Source: Ketobacter sp036337295 (GTDB taxonomy: Bacteria; Pseudomonadota; Gammaproteobacteria; Pseudomonadales; Ketobacteraceae). Taken from it: a stretch of 64,000 bases of DNA. This document shows, in pieces, positions 26,533 to 35,555 of the stretch. Numbering within the stretch: position 1 is the stretch's first letter; each line of letters begins with the position of its first letter. A program made the translations under genes and the position numbers. Where the stretch lies: the NCBI GenBank assembly GCA_036337295.1, contig JAYZEN010000011.1, positions 62,001 to 126,000 on the forward strand, given 5' to 3'. Under the pieces are notes generated by a model. That model was given only the letters and a program-made list of their open reading frames with translations. It was not told the DNA's origin and made no database searches.

Positions 26533-27170
26533 TTCTTGTCACCCTCGGACGTTTCGGCCTCACGGTCACCGTGGATCACATCCACCAATTTCACGGCATC
26601 CTGTTCCATCAATACCGCAATCTCATCAATGCGGCGACTGAAGAAACGATGGAAGAACAACGCGGGAATCGCCACCACCAGGCCAGCGGCCGTGGTGTAA
26701 AGGGCCTCTGATATCCCCCCCGCCAACACTGCGGCATTGCCTGCCCCTTCCAGCACGATGGCATTGAACACCTTGATCATGCCGATGACAGTACCCAACA
26801 GACCCAGCAATGGCGCCACCGCAGCGATGGACCCCAACAGATTAAGGAAACGCCCCATCTCATGGATTTCATGGGTTGCCGTATCAACGATGGCTTCTTT
26901 CATGATGTCGCGGCCGTGCTTGGCGTTGATCAGACCGGTGGCCAACACCCTGCCCAGGGGGGAGGAATCCCGCAGCTCTTTCACTTTCTTGCCGTCCAAC
27001 TTACCGTTCTTGACCCACCCCCAGACCTGGGAGATCAGATTGCGGGGACTGATTCGGGTCACCCGCAGCGCCCACAGGCGCTCAACAATGATGGCCAACG
27101 CCAAAATGGAGCACAGAATAATGGGGTACATCACCAAGCCCCCGGACATAATCACATCAAGCACTCGCAC
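26529..27170 (-). CDS. exbB: ExbB/TolQ/MotA-type proton channel protein
   Basis: A 213-residue MotA/TolQ/ExbB protein with three membrane segments (about 10-28, 100-130, 150-170). The pore helix motif APLLGLLGTVIGMI carries the conserved Thr. The start is GTG 27170 with AGGAG 10 nt upstream; a GTG two codons later is possible. It forms the stator-like channel with ExbD. Confidence 0.9.
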   Translation of the reverse strand: MRVLDVIMSGGLVMYPIILCSILALAIIVERLWALRVTRISPRNLISQVWGWVKNGKLDGKKVKELRDSSPLGRVLATGLINAKHGRDIMKEAIVDTATHEIHEMGRFLNLLGSIAAVAPLLGLLGTVIGMIKVFNAIVLEGAGNAAVLAGGISEALYTTAAGLVVAIPALFFHRFFSRRIDEIAVLMEQDAVKLVDVIHGDREAETSEGDKK

Positions 27171-27329
27171 GCGCTGTAATCTCCTATTTTCTAACTGTTT
27201 TTTATCAATTTTTTGCCGGTTTTAACTCTAGCATACTGTAGCAGCTTTTCGTATTGGGGACGCTGACTGGATCTCATTTTGATCCTGTTTTAGCCAGTGA
27301 ACTTGGGCAAAGAGGGTATCCGCCACCAA

Positions 27330-29564
27330 TCATCCACCGGCTCCCTCTGGCAGCGCCCGGTAGTAGTACCCGTCCTCAGCAATCACATGCAGTGGGATTC
27401 CCCGATCCAACACCTGCTCCTGCAGAGGCTCCGGCAGCGGTTTGACCGCGATCAGTTCACCGGAATGACCCAGCAGCGACAGCAGCTCCGGGATCGCGGC
27501 TTTACCTTTACCCAGATCCAGAACGATGGCATCGAAGTGCTCACCGGCAAGCTGCTCGATGACCTGCCGCTGGTCGCGCTGGGTGTCCAAAGGCCAATAC
27601 AGCAGCCGGGTTTGCCCCCAGGTTAACCCCAGCGCACAACGCTCCGGTTTGGCTGCCACCGGGTAACGCTCAAACTGTACCCCCCCACTGTGCCATTGCG
27701 CCCGGGAGCACAGCCCCCCATAGTGGATGCTTTGCACTGCTCTGGAGCCGAAGGCATCGGTGTCCAGTTCAAACTCTGAGAACACTCCGCCACGGGCCAG
27801 CCACAGAGCCCGACTTTCGTGCAGCGGCATTTCACCCATAGGTATCATCACACCCCAGTGGGATAGCAGATCCGACTGCCAGCGGGCAATCGGTTGCGGC
27901 CAATGGCTACGGGACAAGGACCAGACCTGCGACTTCGACTGCAGCATCATACGGCCTGATCCCGACCCCATGATGTATAAGCCATTGCCCGATGACTGGG
28001 GCAACAGCATCGGCAACAACAGCACCACACCCCAGGCCCGCCCCGGCAAACCGGCACTGACCAGCCAGAGCACCCCCACCATGGCCAGTATCAGGCTGGC
28101 GAGGCTGCGTTCGCCCACCGTCCACACACTGTAACGCCAACCGCTGATGAGCTGCAGGAACCAGAGCAAACCATCGCTCACCCACAGCGCAGCATCCAGC
28201 AGGAATACCGCGGATTCCCCACACAACGACCACAGGGTTACCCAGAGCAAACTCAGGGGCACCACCACAAAACCGATCACAGGAATCGCCAGTGCATTGG
28301 TGAACGCCGACACCAGCGATACGGAATGCACCGCGTACAGCAGCGCCGGGGCCAGCCCCACGAACAAACCCAACTGGACCTGGCTCCATTGGGACAGGGC
28401 GGATCGGGCGGAAACTCCGCCACCGATGAGCCACAGAATCAGATAGACCGCCACGAAGGACAGCCAGAAGCCCAGACTCAAGCACGCCACCGGGTCCCAC
28501 AGCAACACCAGCGTCAGCGCCACCAGCAATCCGAACCAAAGGTGCTGGGCACGCCCGGTCAACTTCAGCAGGACGTAGACACTGAGCATGATCAGCGCCC
28601 GCTGCGTTGGAATGGCAAAACCGGCCAGGCCGGAATAAAACAGACAGGCAATCCAGGCCACCACCAACGCACCATGACTGGCCGGGTAGCGATTGGTAAA
28701 GCCATGCCAGCGACGAAACAGGGGCAATACAAGGAAGGTCACCAGGGTGGCCACCAGCCCCACATGCAAGCCGGAAATAGCCACCAGATGCGTGGTCCCG
28801 GTGCGGTTAAAGACCTCCCAATGCGGGTCCCCCATCAGGCTGCGATCCCCGCTCACCAGCGCCAGAATCACCGGGTAGGACGAGAGGCCGCCCTCGCCGG
28901 ATGCCAGCATGCGCCGAGCCAGGACAGTATTCAGCTCAGTTCGAACCCGGTCCATGGACCACCAGGTTTCACCCAACGGCGTTACCGCGGCCCCTTTTTT
29001 GAGTTTGACCCGGGCCACGACGTGATTAGAAAGCAACCAACGTTGGACATTGAACGCGGCAGGGCTGGACTGAACGCGAATCGCTGTAGGCTGCACCGGC
29101 ACCTGGATACGTTGCCCCGGCCGCAACAGAGGATGTTGCCCGGCGGTGCTGAGCTCCACTACTACAGACCACAATCCAGGCAGCCGATCCGTGAAAACGG
29201 AGCAATCCAGAGCAGTCTGACCCAGGCAATCCACCCGAATCCGATAGCGGCTATTGAACCGACTGACCTGCGGGACACCAAACAGCTCGCCGCTCAGGTA
29301 GTAGGTTGCCCCTGCCTCCAGCGCCCAGGGAGACAGCCGTTGCTTGACCAGGCTGCCGATGCCCAGCCCCACGAGCAAGGCGGTCACAAAGCCCATCACC
29401 AGCACCTTTGATGTGGCCAATCCACGCTGCCATGACAGCCATGTGACTACACCCAAAGTGGCTGCTAACCCCATGAAAATCGAGGAGAACTGACCGAATT
29501 CTGAGGGCAGGATCATGACTGGGAGCATTATTCCCAGCGGAACCCCCAACACCCACATCCACAT
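27330..29564 (-). CDS. comEC: ComEC/Rec2-family DNA-uptake channel protein with degenerate hydrolase domain
   Basis: A 744-residue polytopic membrane protein. The N-terminal DUF4131-type region (about 1-200) precedes the Competence domain with the signature THLVAISGLHVGL (about 275) and around eight further helices to about residue 505. The C-terminal ~210 residues occupy the place of the metallo-beta-lactamase-like nuclease domain, but the LDVGQGDA and HxHxDH motifs are not visible: the entry strand reads LYIMGSGSGRMMLQ. The channel part is expected to transport single-stranded DNA across the inner membrane. Confidence 0.88.
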   Translation of the reverse strand: MWMWVLGVPLGIMLPVMILPSEFGQFSSIFMGLAATLGVVTWLSWQRGLATSKVLVMGFVTALLVGLGIGSLVKQRLSPWALEAGATYYLSGELFGVPQVSRFNSRYRIRVDCLGQTALDCSVFTDRLPGLWSVVVELSTAGQHPLLRPGQRIQVPVQPTAIRVQSSPAAFNVQRWLLSNHVVARVKLKKGAAVTPLGETWWSMDRVRTELNTVLARRMLASGEGGLSSYPVILALVSGDRSLMGDPHWEVFNRTGTTHLVAISGLHVGLVATLVTFLVLPLFRRWHGFTNRYPASHGALVVAWIACLFYSGLAGFAIPTQRALIMLSVYVLLKLTGRAQHLWFGLLVALTLVLLWDPVACLSLGFWLSFVAVYLILWLIGGGVSARSALSQWSQVQLGLFVGLAPALLYAVHSVSLVSAFTNALAIPVIGFVVVPLSLLWVTLWSLCGESAVFLLDAALWVSDGLLWFLQLISGWRYSVWTVGERSLASLILAMVGVLWLVSAGLPGRAWGVVLLLPMLLPQSSGNGLYIMGSGSGRMMLQSKSQVWSLSRSHWPQPIARWQSDLLSHWGVMIPMGEMPLHESRALWLARGGVFSEFELDTDAFGSRAVQSIHYGGLCSRAQWHSGGVQFERYPVAAKPERCALGLTWGQTRLLYWPLDTQRDQRQVIEQLAGEHFDAIVLDLGKGKAAIPELLSLLGHSGELIAVKPLPEPLQEQVLDRGIPLHVIAEDGYYYRALPEGAGG

Positions 29565-29624
29565 CTAGTGTTATGCCTCTATTGCCGGCATAATAAGCGC
29601 GCTTTGGCAGGAATCAGGTAACCA

Positions 29625-30194
29625 TTGGCCTTGAAAAACATATTCAAAAAATACATTCCGGCGCCCCAGACCATTATTGAAAATCGGTGGATTTCGAAGC
29701 TCGGGCCAAGAATCAAAGACCCCAACCTGTGGCACCTGAATCGACGCTCGGTTTCTGCAGGTATTTTCGCCGGCATCCTTTGCGCCTTCATTCCCCTGCC
29801 CATCCAGATCTTTGTCGCTATCTTTCTCTGCTTTTTTATCCATGGCAATCTGCCTATCTCCGTGGCATCGACCTGGGTCAGCAACCCCTTTACCTACATC
29901 CCGCTGTACTATTTTTGCTATGAAGTGGGGGCCTGGATTGTCGGAGTGCCCGTGAACACCCAGGGCCAACCCATCAGCGTGGATTTCAACATTATTTTGA
30001 CGGACTTCGACGGGTTTCTGAAACAGCTGGCAGAGCTGGGCTGGAAAGCCATTGGACCGCTGTTTTTTGGCTGTGCGCTGGTGGGACTGGTCTCGGCCAC
30101 GTTGGGATTCGTCGCCATTCGCCTGTTGTGGCGTATGCACATTTATCGATCGTGGAACCATCGCCGGGAACGCCGCCTCAAAAAGCGCAGCTGA
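29625..30194 (+). CDS. DUF2062 membrane protein
   Basis: A 189-residue protein with the DUF2062 pattern: a GIFAGILCAFIPLPIQ helix, NLPISVASTWVSNPFT, YIPLYYFCYEVGAWIVG, and a last membrane segment near 150-172 before a basic tail. The function is unknown; family members sit beside comEC or glycosyltransferases. The only fitting starts are TTG (29625, with AGGT 5 nt upstream, or 29631), so expression may be low. It is divergent from comEC. Confidence 0.82.
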   Translation: MALKNIFKKYIPAPQTIIENRWISKLGPRIKDPNLWHLNRRSVSAGIFAGILCAFIPLPIQIFVAIFLCFFIHGNLPISVASTWVSNPFTYIPLYYFCYEVGAWIVGVPVNTQGQPISVDFNIILTDFDGFLKQLAELGWKAIGPLFFGCALVGLVSATLGFVAIRLLWRMHIYRSWNHRRERRLKKRS

Positions 30195-30203
30195 TCCCCG
30201 GAC

Positions 30204-30908
30204 TCAGAGCGCCGCCAACCCTTCCCTGTCGGCATCCATCAGGTGCCCGTCTTCCATCTTAACCACCCGGTCCACCTGGCTGGCCAGCCCCAGATCATGG
30301 GTCACGATCAGGAACGAGGTTTTCAAGCTGCGATTGAGTTCATGCATCAAAGCCTGAACCTCGCGCGCAGTATGCACATCGAGATTGCCGGTGGGTTCAT
30401 CCGCCATTACGCAGGAAGGCTGGGTCACCAGTGCCCGCGCGATGGCCACCCGCTGGCGCTCACCGCCGGACAACTCCGCCGGCTTGTGCTGAATCCGGTG
30501 GCCGAGGCCCACCCGTTCCAGCATCTCAGTGGCTCGGCGCTTGACCTCCCCGATGGGGGACTTGCGCAACAGCAGGGGCATGGCCACGTTCTCCAGGGCA
30601 CTGAACTCCGGCAGCAGGTGGTGAAACTGGTACACAAAACCGATGTGCTGGTTACGCACCACGCCCCGCTGCTTGTCACTGAGGGCACTGAAATCCTCTC
30701 CGCCAATCAAAACCTGTCCCTGTGAAGGCACGTCCAGGCCACTCAACAGATGCAACAGCGTGGTTTTGCCGGAGCCGGAGTTGCCAATAATCGCCACAAA
30801 CTCCCCCTCCTGCAGAGTAAAATCCACCTGCTTGAGGACCTGCACTTCCACCGGGCCTTCATCGAAACTCTTCGACAGCTGACGACATTCCAGCACCACC
30901 TTACTCAT
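30204..30908 (-). CDS. lolD: Lipoprotein-releasing system ATP-binding protein
   Basis: The start is ATG 30908 (MSKVVLECRQLSKSFDEG), overlapping the lolC/E stop by 8 bp; the longer frame is noise. The 234-residue ABC ATPase has Walker A GNSGSGKTT, signature LSGGERQRVAIARAL and Walker B CVMADEPTGNLD. It powers extraction of outer-membrane lipoproteins from the inner membrane. Confidence 0.95.
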   Translation of the reverse strand: MSKVVLECRQLSKSFDEGPVEVQVLKQVDFTLQEGEFVAIIGNSGSGKTTLLHLLSGLDVPSQGQVLIGGEDFSALSDKQRGVVRNQHIGFVYQFHHLLPEFSALENVAMPLLLRKSPIGEVKRRATEMLERVGLGHRIQHKPAELSGGERQRVAIARALVTQPSCVMADEPTGNLDVHTAREVQALMHELNRSLKTSFLIVTHDLGLASQVDRVVKMEDGHLMDADREGLAAL

Positions 30909-32136
30909 AACGCAGTGCCTCCGCCGGCTGAACTTTGGCGGCCTTGCGCGCCGGATACAGGGTGGCAAAGAAGCTCATCAGAAAGCCCATGCCGCTGACG
31001 AACATGACGTTCTCCCAGCGCAGCTCTGACGGCAGGTAATTCACAAAGTACTGGGCGAACAGTTTGCGATGCAGCACCTGCTCCAGCCAGAGGGCGAAAT
31101 CACTGATATTGAGCGCCACCAACACCCCGAGGGCTGTGCCCGCCAGAGTACCGACCACGCCGATGAAGCTGCCCTGCACCATGAACACCCCCATGATGGT
31201 ATTGGGAGAAGCTCCCAGGGTGCGCAGTATCGCGATGTCAGATTTCTTGTCGGTCACCACCATCACCAGGCTGGAGACAATATTGAAAGCCGCTACCGCC
31301 ACGATCAGCAACAGCAGCAGTGCCATCATGGTTTTCTCCATTTTGATGGCCTGGAACAGGGTGCCGTGGGTGCGGGTCCAGTCGCTGGCGTAGAACTGGC
31401 CTTGCTGCTTGGCCACCAGATCCCAGGCCACCTGTCCCGCCGTGAATAGGTCCTTCACCTGCAGGCGCACCCCTTCCACATTGCCCTTGATACGAGCCAG
31501 GCGGGCGGCATCCTCCAGATTGACAAAACCCACCATGCCATCCAGCTCTGCCCCCACTTCGAAGGTTCCCACCAGGGTCAGCCGCTTGAAGCGTGGAATG
31601 ACCCCGGCCGGCGTCAAGGCGGCTTCGGGCAGGACCAAAGTGACCTTATCCCCGATCACCAGGCCCAGTTTGCGGGCCAGGGCCGAGCCTAACACCACAT
31701 TGAAACTGCCGGGCTGCAATTCCTGCAGCGACCCCGATTTGAGGTGATTGGGGAGGATGGAGACCTGCCCTTCGTAGTCCGGATGAATACCGCTGACAAA
31801 GGCACTGTCCACCATCCCTTTATTGCTGAGCAGGCCCTGCAATTGAATAAAGGGGGCGGCGCCGGTCACCCGCGGGTCCTGGCGGGCCATGTCGACAATG
31901 GACTGCCAATCCTCAATGGGTTGATAGCCCATGACACTGGCCTGGGGCACCATCCCCAGGATGCGGCGCTGCAGCTCCCGATCGAAGCCGTTCATGACCG
32001 ACAAAACCACGATCAATACGGTTACGCCCAGGGTCAAGCCCAGGATAGAGGTGAGGGAGATAAATGAAATGAAGTGATTACGCCGCTTGGCGCGGGTATA
32101 GCGTAATCCAACAAACAGGGAAACGGGTCTGAACAT
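30901..32136 (-). CDS. Lipoprotein-releasing system permease LolC/LolE family
   Basis: A 411-residue MacB-FtsX type permease starting at ATG 32136 (MFRPVSLFVGLRYTRAKRRNHFISFIS), a LolC/E hallmark N-terminus; the TTG three codons earlier is less likely. It has one N-terminal helix (about 27-47), a large periplasmic domain, and three C-terminal helices from about 270. Only one permease gene accompanies lolD, so it could be the single LolF form or one of a split LolC/LolE pair encoded elsewhere. Confidence 0.92.
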   Translation of the reverse strand: MFRPVSLFVGLRYTRAKRRNHFISFISLTSILGLTLGVTVLIVVLSVMNGFDRELQRRILGMVPQASVMGYQPIEDWQSIVDMARQDPRVTGAAPFIQLQGLLSNKGMVDSAFVSGIHPDYEGQVSILPNHLKSGSLQELQPGSFNVVLGSALARKLGLVIGDKVTLVLPEAALTPAGVIPRFKRLTLVGTFEVGAELDGMVGFVNLEDAARLARIKGNVEGVRLQVKDLFTAGQVAWDLVAKQQGQFYASDWTRTHGTLFQAIKMEKTMMALLLLLIVAVAAFNIVSSLVMVVTDKKSDIAILRTLGASPNTIMGVFMVQGSFIGVVGTLAGTALGVLVALNISDFALWLEQVLHRKLFAQYFVNYLPSELRWENVMFVSGMGFLMSFFATLYPARKAAKVQPAEALRYE

Positions 32137-32181
32137 GGGGCGCAATTAAACCACAGGGTTAACGGTAAAGCTATGACAGGC

Positions 32182-32841
32182 TCAGGCTTTAGAGGCCCCT
32201 TTCAACATCAAGTTCAACGCCAACTCCAGTGAACTTTGGAATTCGATCTGGAACGGTGCCAGTTCCGGTCGCGCCATTACCTTTTGCACCGCCGGGGGCG
32301 GATTACCCAGGGGCCAGAGCCCGGCGATCAGCGCAAACAGGGTGTGGCCGATCTGCATCAGGTTCTGTGATGGCAGGCCGGGCAATGCTTTCTGTACCGT
32401 ACTCATGATGCGCACCCCCAGCGCCATGGACTCGGTCTTGAAGGTCAGCAATGCCTGCTCGGACAGATTCTGTTCCAGCACCGAGGCCAACACACTCACC
32501 AGCTCACACATGCGGGGACACGCGGCAATGGAGTCCGCTACCAAAGCGGCAAAAGCCGGAATGTCGTCACTGCCCTCCAGCGCTACCACCCCCTGCTCCA
32601 GCTGCAGCAACCAGTCATCCCAATCCTGGCGCAACAGTGTCAGGAAGATCTCTTCACGGCTTTCGAAATAGCGATAGACATTGGACTTGGCCACCCCCGC
32701 ACCACGGGCGATGGCATTCAGGCTCACCTGGTCGAACCCTTTCTCCGCCATCAGGTGCGCTGCGGCACTCAGAATATCCTGCCTGCGCTGTTCAATTTGT
32801 TCGGGCTGACGGGCCCGTTTGAAATCCGATACACACTTCAT
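32182..32841 (-). CDS. TetR family transcriptional regulator
   Basis: A 219-residue TetR protein: N-terminal HTH with VSLNAIARGAGVAKSNVYRYFESREEIF and a YfiR/CmeR-like helical C-terminal domain. It is divergent from the SDR gene at 33080 with a 238-bp intergenic space that contains two palindromes over the SDR promoter, the usual layout for local repression. An extended -10 (TGCTAGAAT) ends seven bases before its ATG, so the message may be leaderless. Confidence 0.88.
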   Translation of the reverse strand: MKCVSDFKRARQPEQIEQRRQDILSAAAHLMAEKGFDQVSLNAIARGAGVAKSNVYRYFESREEIFLTLLRQDWDDWLLQLEQGVVALEGSDDIPAFAALVADSIAACPRMCELVSVLASVLEQNLSEQALLTFKTESMALGVRIMSTVQKALPGLPSQNLMQIGHTLFALIAGLWPLGNPPPAVQKVMARPELAPFQIEFQSSLELALNLMLKGASKA

Positions 32842-32848
32842 CAGCGGG

Positions 32849-32857
32849 ATTCTAGCA
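32849..32857 (-). promoter_or_regulatory. Extended -10 promoter element for TetR gene
   Basis: On the minus strand TGCTAGAAT, with the -10 hexamer at 32854-32849, lies seven bases before the TetR ATG (32841). There is no good -35. The predicted transcript start coincides with the start codon. Confidence 0.5.
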
Positions 32858-32957
32858 CGTTCGCTGTGTTAAAAATCATTGCCTTATACCAGAAACAGTG
32901 CCAATGAGCCCTGCTTACGCATCCTGACTCCCACACCTTGAATAACTACCTGGACAA

Positions 32958-33000
32958 TTGACAAAAGACTAGCGGTCTTTTATTTTTGTGACCAGTGGTC
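32958..33000 (+). promoter_or_regulatory. Sigma70 promoter overlapped by two palindromic operator candidates
   Basis: -35 TTGACA (32958-32963), 17-bp spacer, -10 TATTTT (32981-32986). The dyad AAAAGAC-TAGCG-GTCTTTT (32963-32981) fills exactly the space between the hexamers. A second palindrome GACCAGTGGTC (32990-33000) covers the expected transcription start. The centres are 23 bp apart. The divergent TetR protein is the likely ligand-responsive repressor. Confidence 0.7.
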
Positions 33001-33079
33001 TCTTACAGGATAGCAGCCTGACCGGCTCTTTATCCGAACGCCCCGGGTAAACACACCCATTCATTCCAAGGAGGATGCC

Positions 33080-33979
33080 ATGCAATGGTCCATTGATTCC
33101 ATTTCTGATCTGAATAACAAAACCATACTGATCACCGGTGCCAACAGCGGTATCGGGTTTGAAGCGGCCAAGGTGCTGGCGGCCAAAGGGGCGCACGTGA
33201 TTCTCGCCTGCCGTAACCCAAGCAAGGGGCAAGCGGCCATAGACGCCATCAAACGGGACCACGCTGGCGCCCAGTTGACGCTGATGAGCCTGGACCTGTC
33301 GAGTCTGCAGTCGGTACGGGATTTCTGCGCGGCGGTGGCAGCCCGGGTCGATCACCTGGATGTGCTGGTAAACAACGCCGGCGTCATGGCCCCACCCTAC
33401 AGCAAAACCGCGGATGGATTTGAAAGCCAGTTCGGCACCAATCATCTGGGGCACTTTGCCCTGACCGCACTTCTGCTGCCTCTGCTGGAGAAAGCCGAAG
33501 CCGGTCGCGTAGTGGTGGTGAGCAGCGTGGCCCACCGCCTGGGCAACATCCGGTTCCATGACCTGAACTGGGAAAAGCGCTACTCCCGCTGGCAGGCATA
33601 CGGACAAAGCAAACTGGCCAACCTCATGTTTGCGAAGGAGCTGCAACGCCGGCTGCAACAACGGGGCTCAAAGGTGATCGCCGTGGCCGTGCACCCAGGC
33701 TACTCCAATACCAACCTGCAACAGTATATGCCAGGCAGTCAGCTGCTCAATTCGATCTTTTCCCAAAGCCAGTCCGCCGGTGCCCTGCCCACCCTGTGTG
33801 CCGTTACCCAGCCGGGATTGAGCGGCGGTGAATATATTGGTCCCAACGGCTTCCTGGAAATGCAGGGCAAACCGGATCTGGCCTATTCCACCCGCAGATC
33901 GAACGATACCGCCATCGCCCAACGATTGTGGGATGTTTCTGAACAGATGACAGGTGAGTCGTTTCTGAGTGCAGCCTGA
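33080..33979 (+). CDS. Short-chain dehydrogenase/reductase (retinol dehydrogenase-like)
   Basis: A 299-residue SDR starting at ATG 33080 with an excellent AAGGAGG 5 nt upstream. Cofactor motif TGANSGIG (19-26), NNAG at about 98-101, Ser148/149, and YxxxK as Tyr174/Lys178 (YGQSK). The insertion HRLGNIRFHDLNWEKRYSRWQ and overall length fit the retinol-dehydrogenase/protochlorophyllide-reductase-like group, often acting on long-chain or lipidic alcohols. It is probably controlled by the divergent TetR. It is convergent with the monooxygenase gene, with a hairpin terminator between. Confidence 0.85.
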   Translation: MQWSIDSISDLNNKTILITGANSGIGFEAAKVLAAKGAHVILACRNPSKGQAAIDAIKRDHAGAQLTLMSLDLSSLQSVRDFCAAVAARVDHLDVLVNNAGVMAPPYSKTADGFESQFGTNHLGHFALTALLLPLLEKAEAGRVVVVSSVAHRLGNIRFHDLNWEKRYSRWQAYGQSKLANLMFAKELQRRLQQRGSKVIAVAVHPGYSNTNLQQYMPGSQLLNSIFSQSQSAGALPTLCAVTQPGLSGGEYIGPNGFLEMQGKPDLAYSTRRSNDTAIAQRLWDVSEQMTGESFLSAA

Positions 33980-33999
33980 CAAGAATCGCAGCGTGAGGA

Positions 34000-34041
34000 A
34001 AAAGGTGCGACTGAACAAACTCGTAGGATTCAGTCGCACAT
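34000..34041 (-). terminator. Hairpin terminator after flavin monooxygenase gene
   Basis: An 11-bp perfect stem GTGCGACTGAA/TTCAGTCGCAC with a 13-nt loop. On the minus strand it is followed by CTTTTTCC, so it best ends the monooxygenase transcript; on the plus strand there is no T-run. Confidence 0.7.
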
Positions 34042-34053
34042 AAAGAAAAGTGG

Positions 34054-35544
34054 CTAATGAGCGGAAGATTTCTGCCCACCGTCAACACGCAAATAGTGAG
34101 CCTCATTAAAGTTGCGCATCTGGTTGCGGTATTGAGTCGCAAACCCGGGAAACATAGTGGCGTTGAATCCGGCATCCGTGAGGTACCAGCTCTTACAACC
34201 TGAATTCCAGTTGGTTCTGGCGAGTCTGGACTGTATCTTACGATTGAATGCAGCCTGGACCGTTGCATCCACATCCAATGCCAGCCCGGGCTCTTTCAGT
34301 ATTGCTTGAATTCCCTGCACGGCATAATCCAATTGGGACTCCATGTACACCAGCGCGGAATTGTGGCCCGGCCCGGAGTTGGGACCAAAGGTGAAAAACA
34401 GATTGGGATAACCCGCCACGCTGATGCTCTTGAAGGCACGGGCGCCGTCCTGCCATTCGACTGCCAGATCACGTCCATCCAGCCCCTGGATCGGGAACGG
34501 TGTACCAGCGTTACCCACATCGAACCCGGTGGCAAACACTACGCAGTCAAATTGGTGCTCCACGCCCTCCACGGTCTGAATACCCGTTTCTGTCATGCGG
34601 ACGATGGGCCAGGTAATCAGTTTGCAGTTCGGCTGCTGCAGTGCCGGATAGTAATCATTGCTCATCAAAACCCGCTTGCATCCGATACGAAAATCCGGTG
34701 TTAACTGACGCCGCAGCCAACGGTCCGGTACCTGGCGGTGCAAATGACTCTTTGCCACCTGCTCGGCCACCCGGGTCAGCGGTGACTGCCAGATCAGGGC
34801 CAGCGCCATGGCTTCGTGAATGCCATATAATACCTGACGGGTGGCTGACTGCGTGCTTGGCAAGGTTCGAAACACCGCCTTGTTCCAGTTGGGGGTTTGC
34901 AGATCCAGCCGGGGCAGCACCCAGCCGGGCGTGCGCTGAAACACGGTGAGCTGCGCGGCTTCCTTCACCAGCTCCGGAATGATCTGCACTGCACTGGCAC
35001 CGGTGCCCACCACCGCCACTTTCTTGTCCTTAATACTGTATTGGTGATCCCAACGGGCACTGTGAATTTTATGGCCCAGGTAGTTTTCGATGCCAGGGAT
35101 GGTCGGCAGACTGCAATTGGACAAGGGGCCGGATGCCATTACCACTGATCGGGCGATATACACGTCACTGGCAGAGGTTGTTGCCTGCCACCGCGCCTGC
35201 TGCCGATCAAATCTCAAGCCCGTTACGTCGCGGTGAAAATGAATCAGTGGCTCCAACTCAAAGTCGCGTACCATGGAATGAATATACTGTAGTATTTCAC
35301 GACTGCCGGAATAACTTCGGGACCAGTCCGGATTCTGTGCGAAGGAATAGGAGTACAGATTGGATGGGATGTCACAGGCGGCACCCGGGTACTGATTATC
35401 ACGCCAGGTTCCGCCCACCTGATCACTGCGCTCCACGATGACCACGTTGTGGATGCCGGCCTGTCGCAGACGAATGGCCATGCCCAGGCCCGCAAAGCCG
35501 GCGCCGATGATTAAAACGTCACAATGATGAATAGGGTTTTGCAT
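34054..35544 (-). CDS. Flavin-containing / Baeyer-Villiger-type monooxygenase
   Basis: About 496 residues from ATG 35544 (a GTG five codons earlier overlaps the upstream stop). FAD-binding GAGFAGLG near the N-terminus, GGTWRDNQYPGAACD typical of class B monooxygenases, the Baeyer-Villiger fingerprint-like FxGxxxHxxxW as YLGHKIHSARWD, NADPH-binding VGTGASAVQ, and FATGFD near the end. It inserts oxygen into ketones or oxidises heteroatoms; the substrate is unknown. It forms a two-gene unit with the ferritin-like gene and may process lipophilic ketones from hydrocarbon or steroid breakdown. Confidence 0.87.
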   Translation of the reverse strand: MQNPIHHCDVLIIGAGFAGLGMAIRLRQAGIHNVVIVERSDQVGGTWRDNQYPGAACDIPSNLYSYSFAQNPDWSRSYSGSREILQYIHSMVRDFELEPLIHFHRDVTGLRFDRQQARWQATTSASDVYIARSVVMASGPLSNCSLPTIPGIENYLGHKIHSARWDHQYSIKDKKVAVVGTGASAVQIIPELVKEAAQLTVFQRTPGWVLPRLDLQTPNWNKAVFRTLPSTQSATRQVLYGIHEAMALALIWQSPLTRVAEQVAKSHLHRQVPDRWLRRQLTPDFRIGCKRVLMSNDYYPALQQPNCKLITWPIVRMTETGIQTVEGVEHQFDCVVFATGFDVGNAGTPFPIQGLDGRDLAVEWQDGARAFKSISVAGYPNLFFTFGPNSGPGHNSALVYMESQLDYAVQGIQAILKEPGLALDVDATVQAAFNRKIQSRLARTNWNSGCKSWYLTDAGFNATMFPGFATQYRNQMRNFNEAHYLRVDGGQKSSAH

Positions 35545-35555
35545 TGGGATTCCAC

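Noticed and set aside
28326..29411. 361-codon plus-strand frame inside comEC
   Set aside because: Antisense to the comEC membrane domain; composition is typical of a shadow frame.
34054..35544. Assignment of the flavin monooxygenase as AlmA long-chain alkane hydroxylase
   Set aside because: The motif after the FAD site is GGTWRDNQYPGAACD, of the general Baeyer-Villiger type, not the FRYPGIRSDSDM-type I associate with AlmA.
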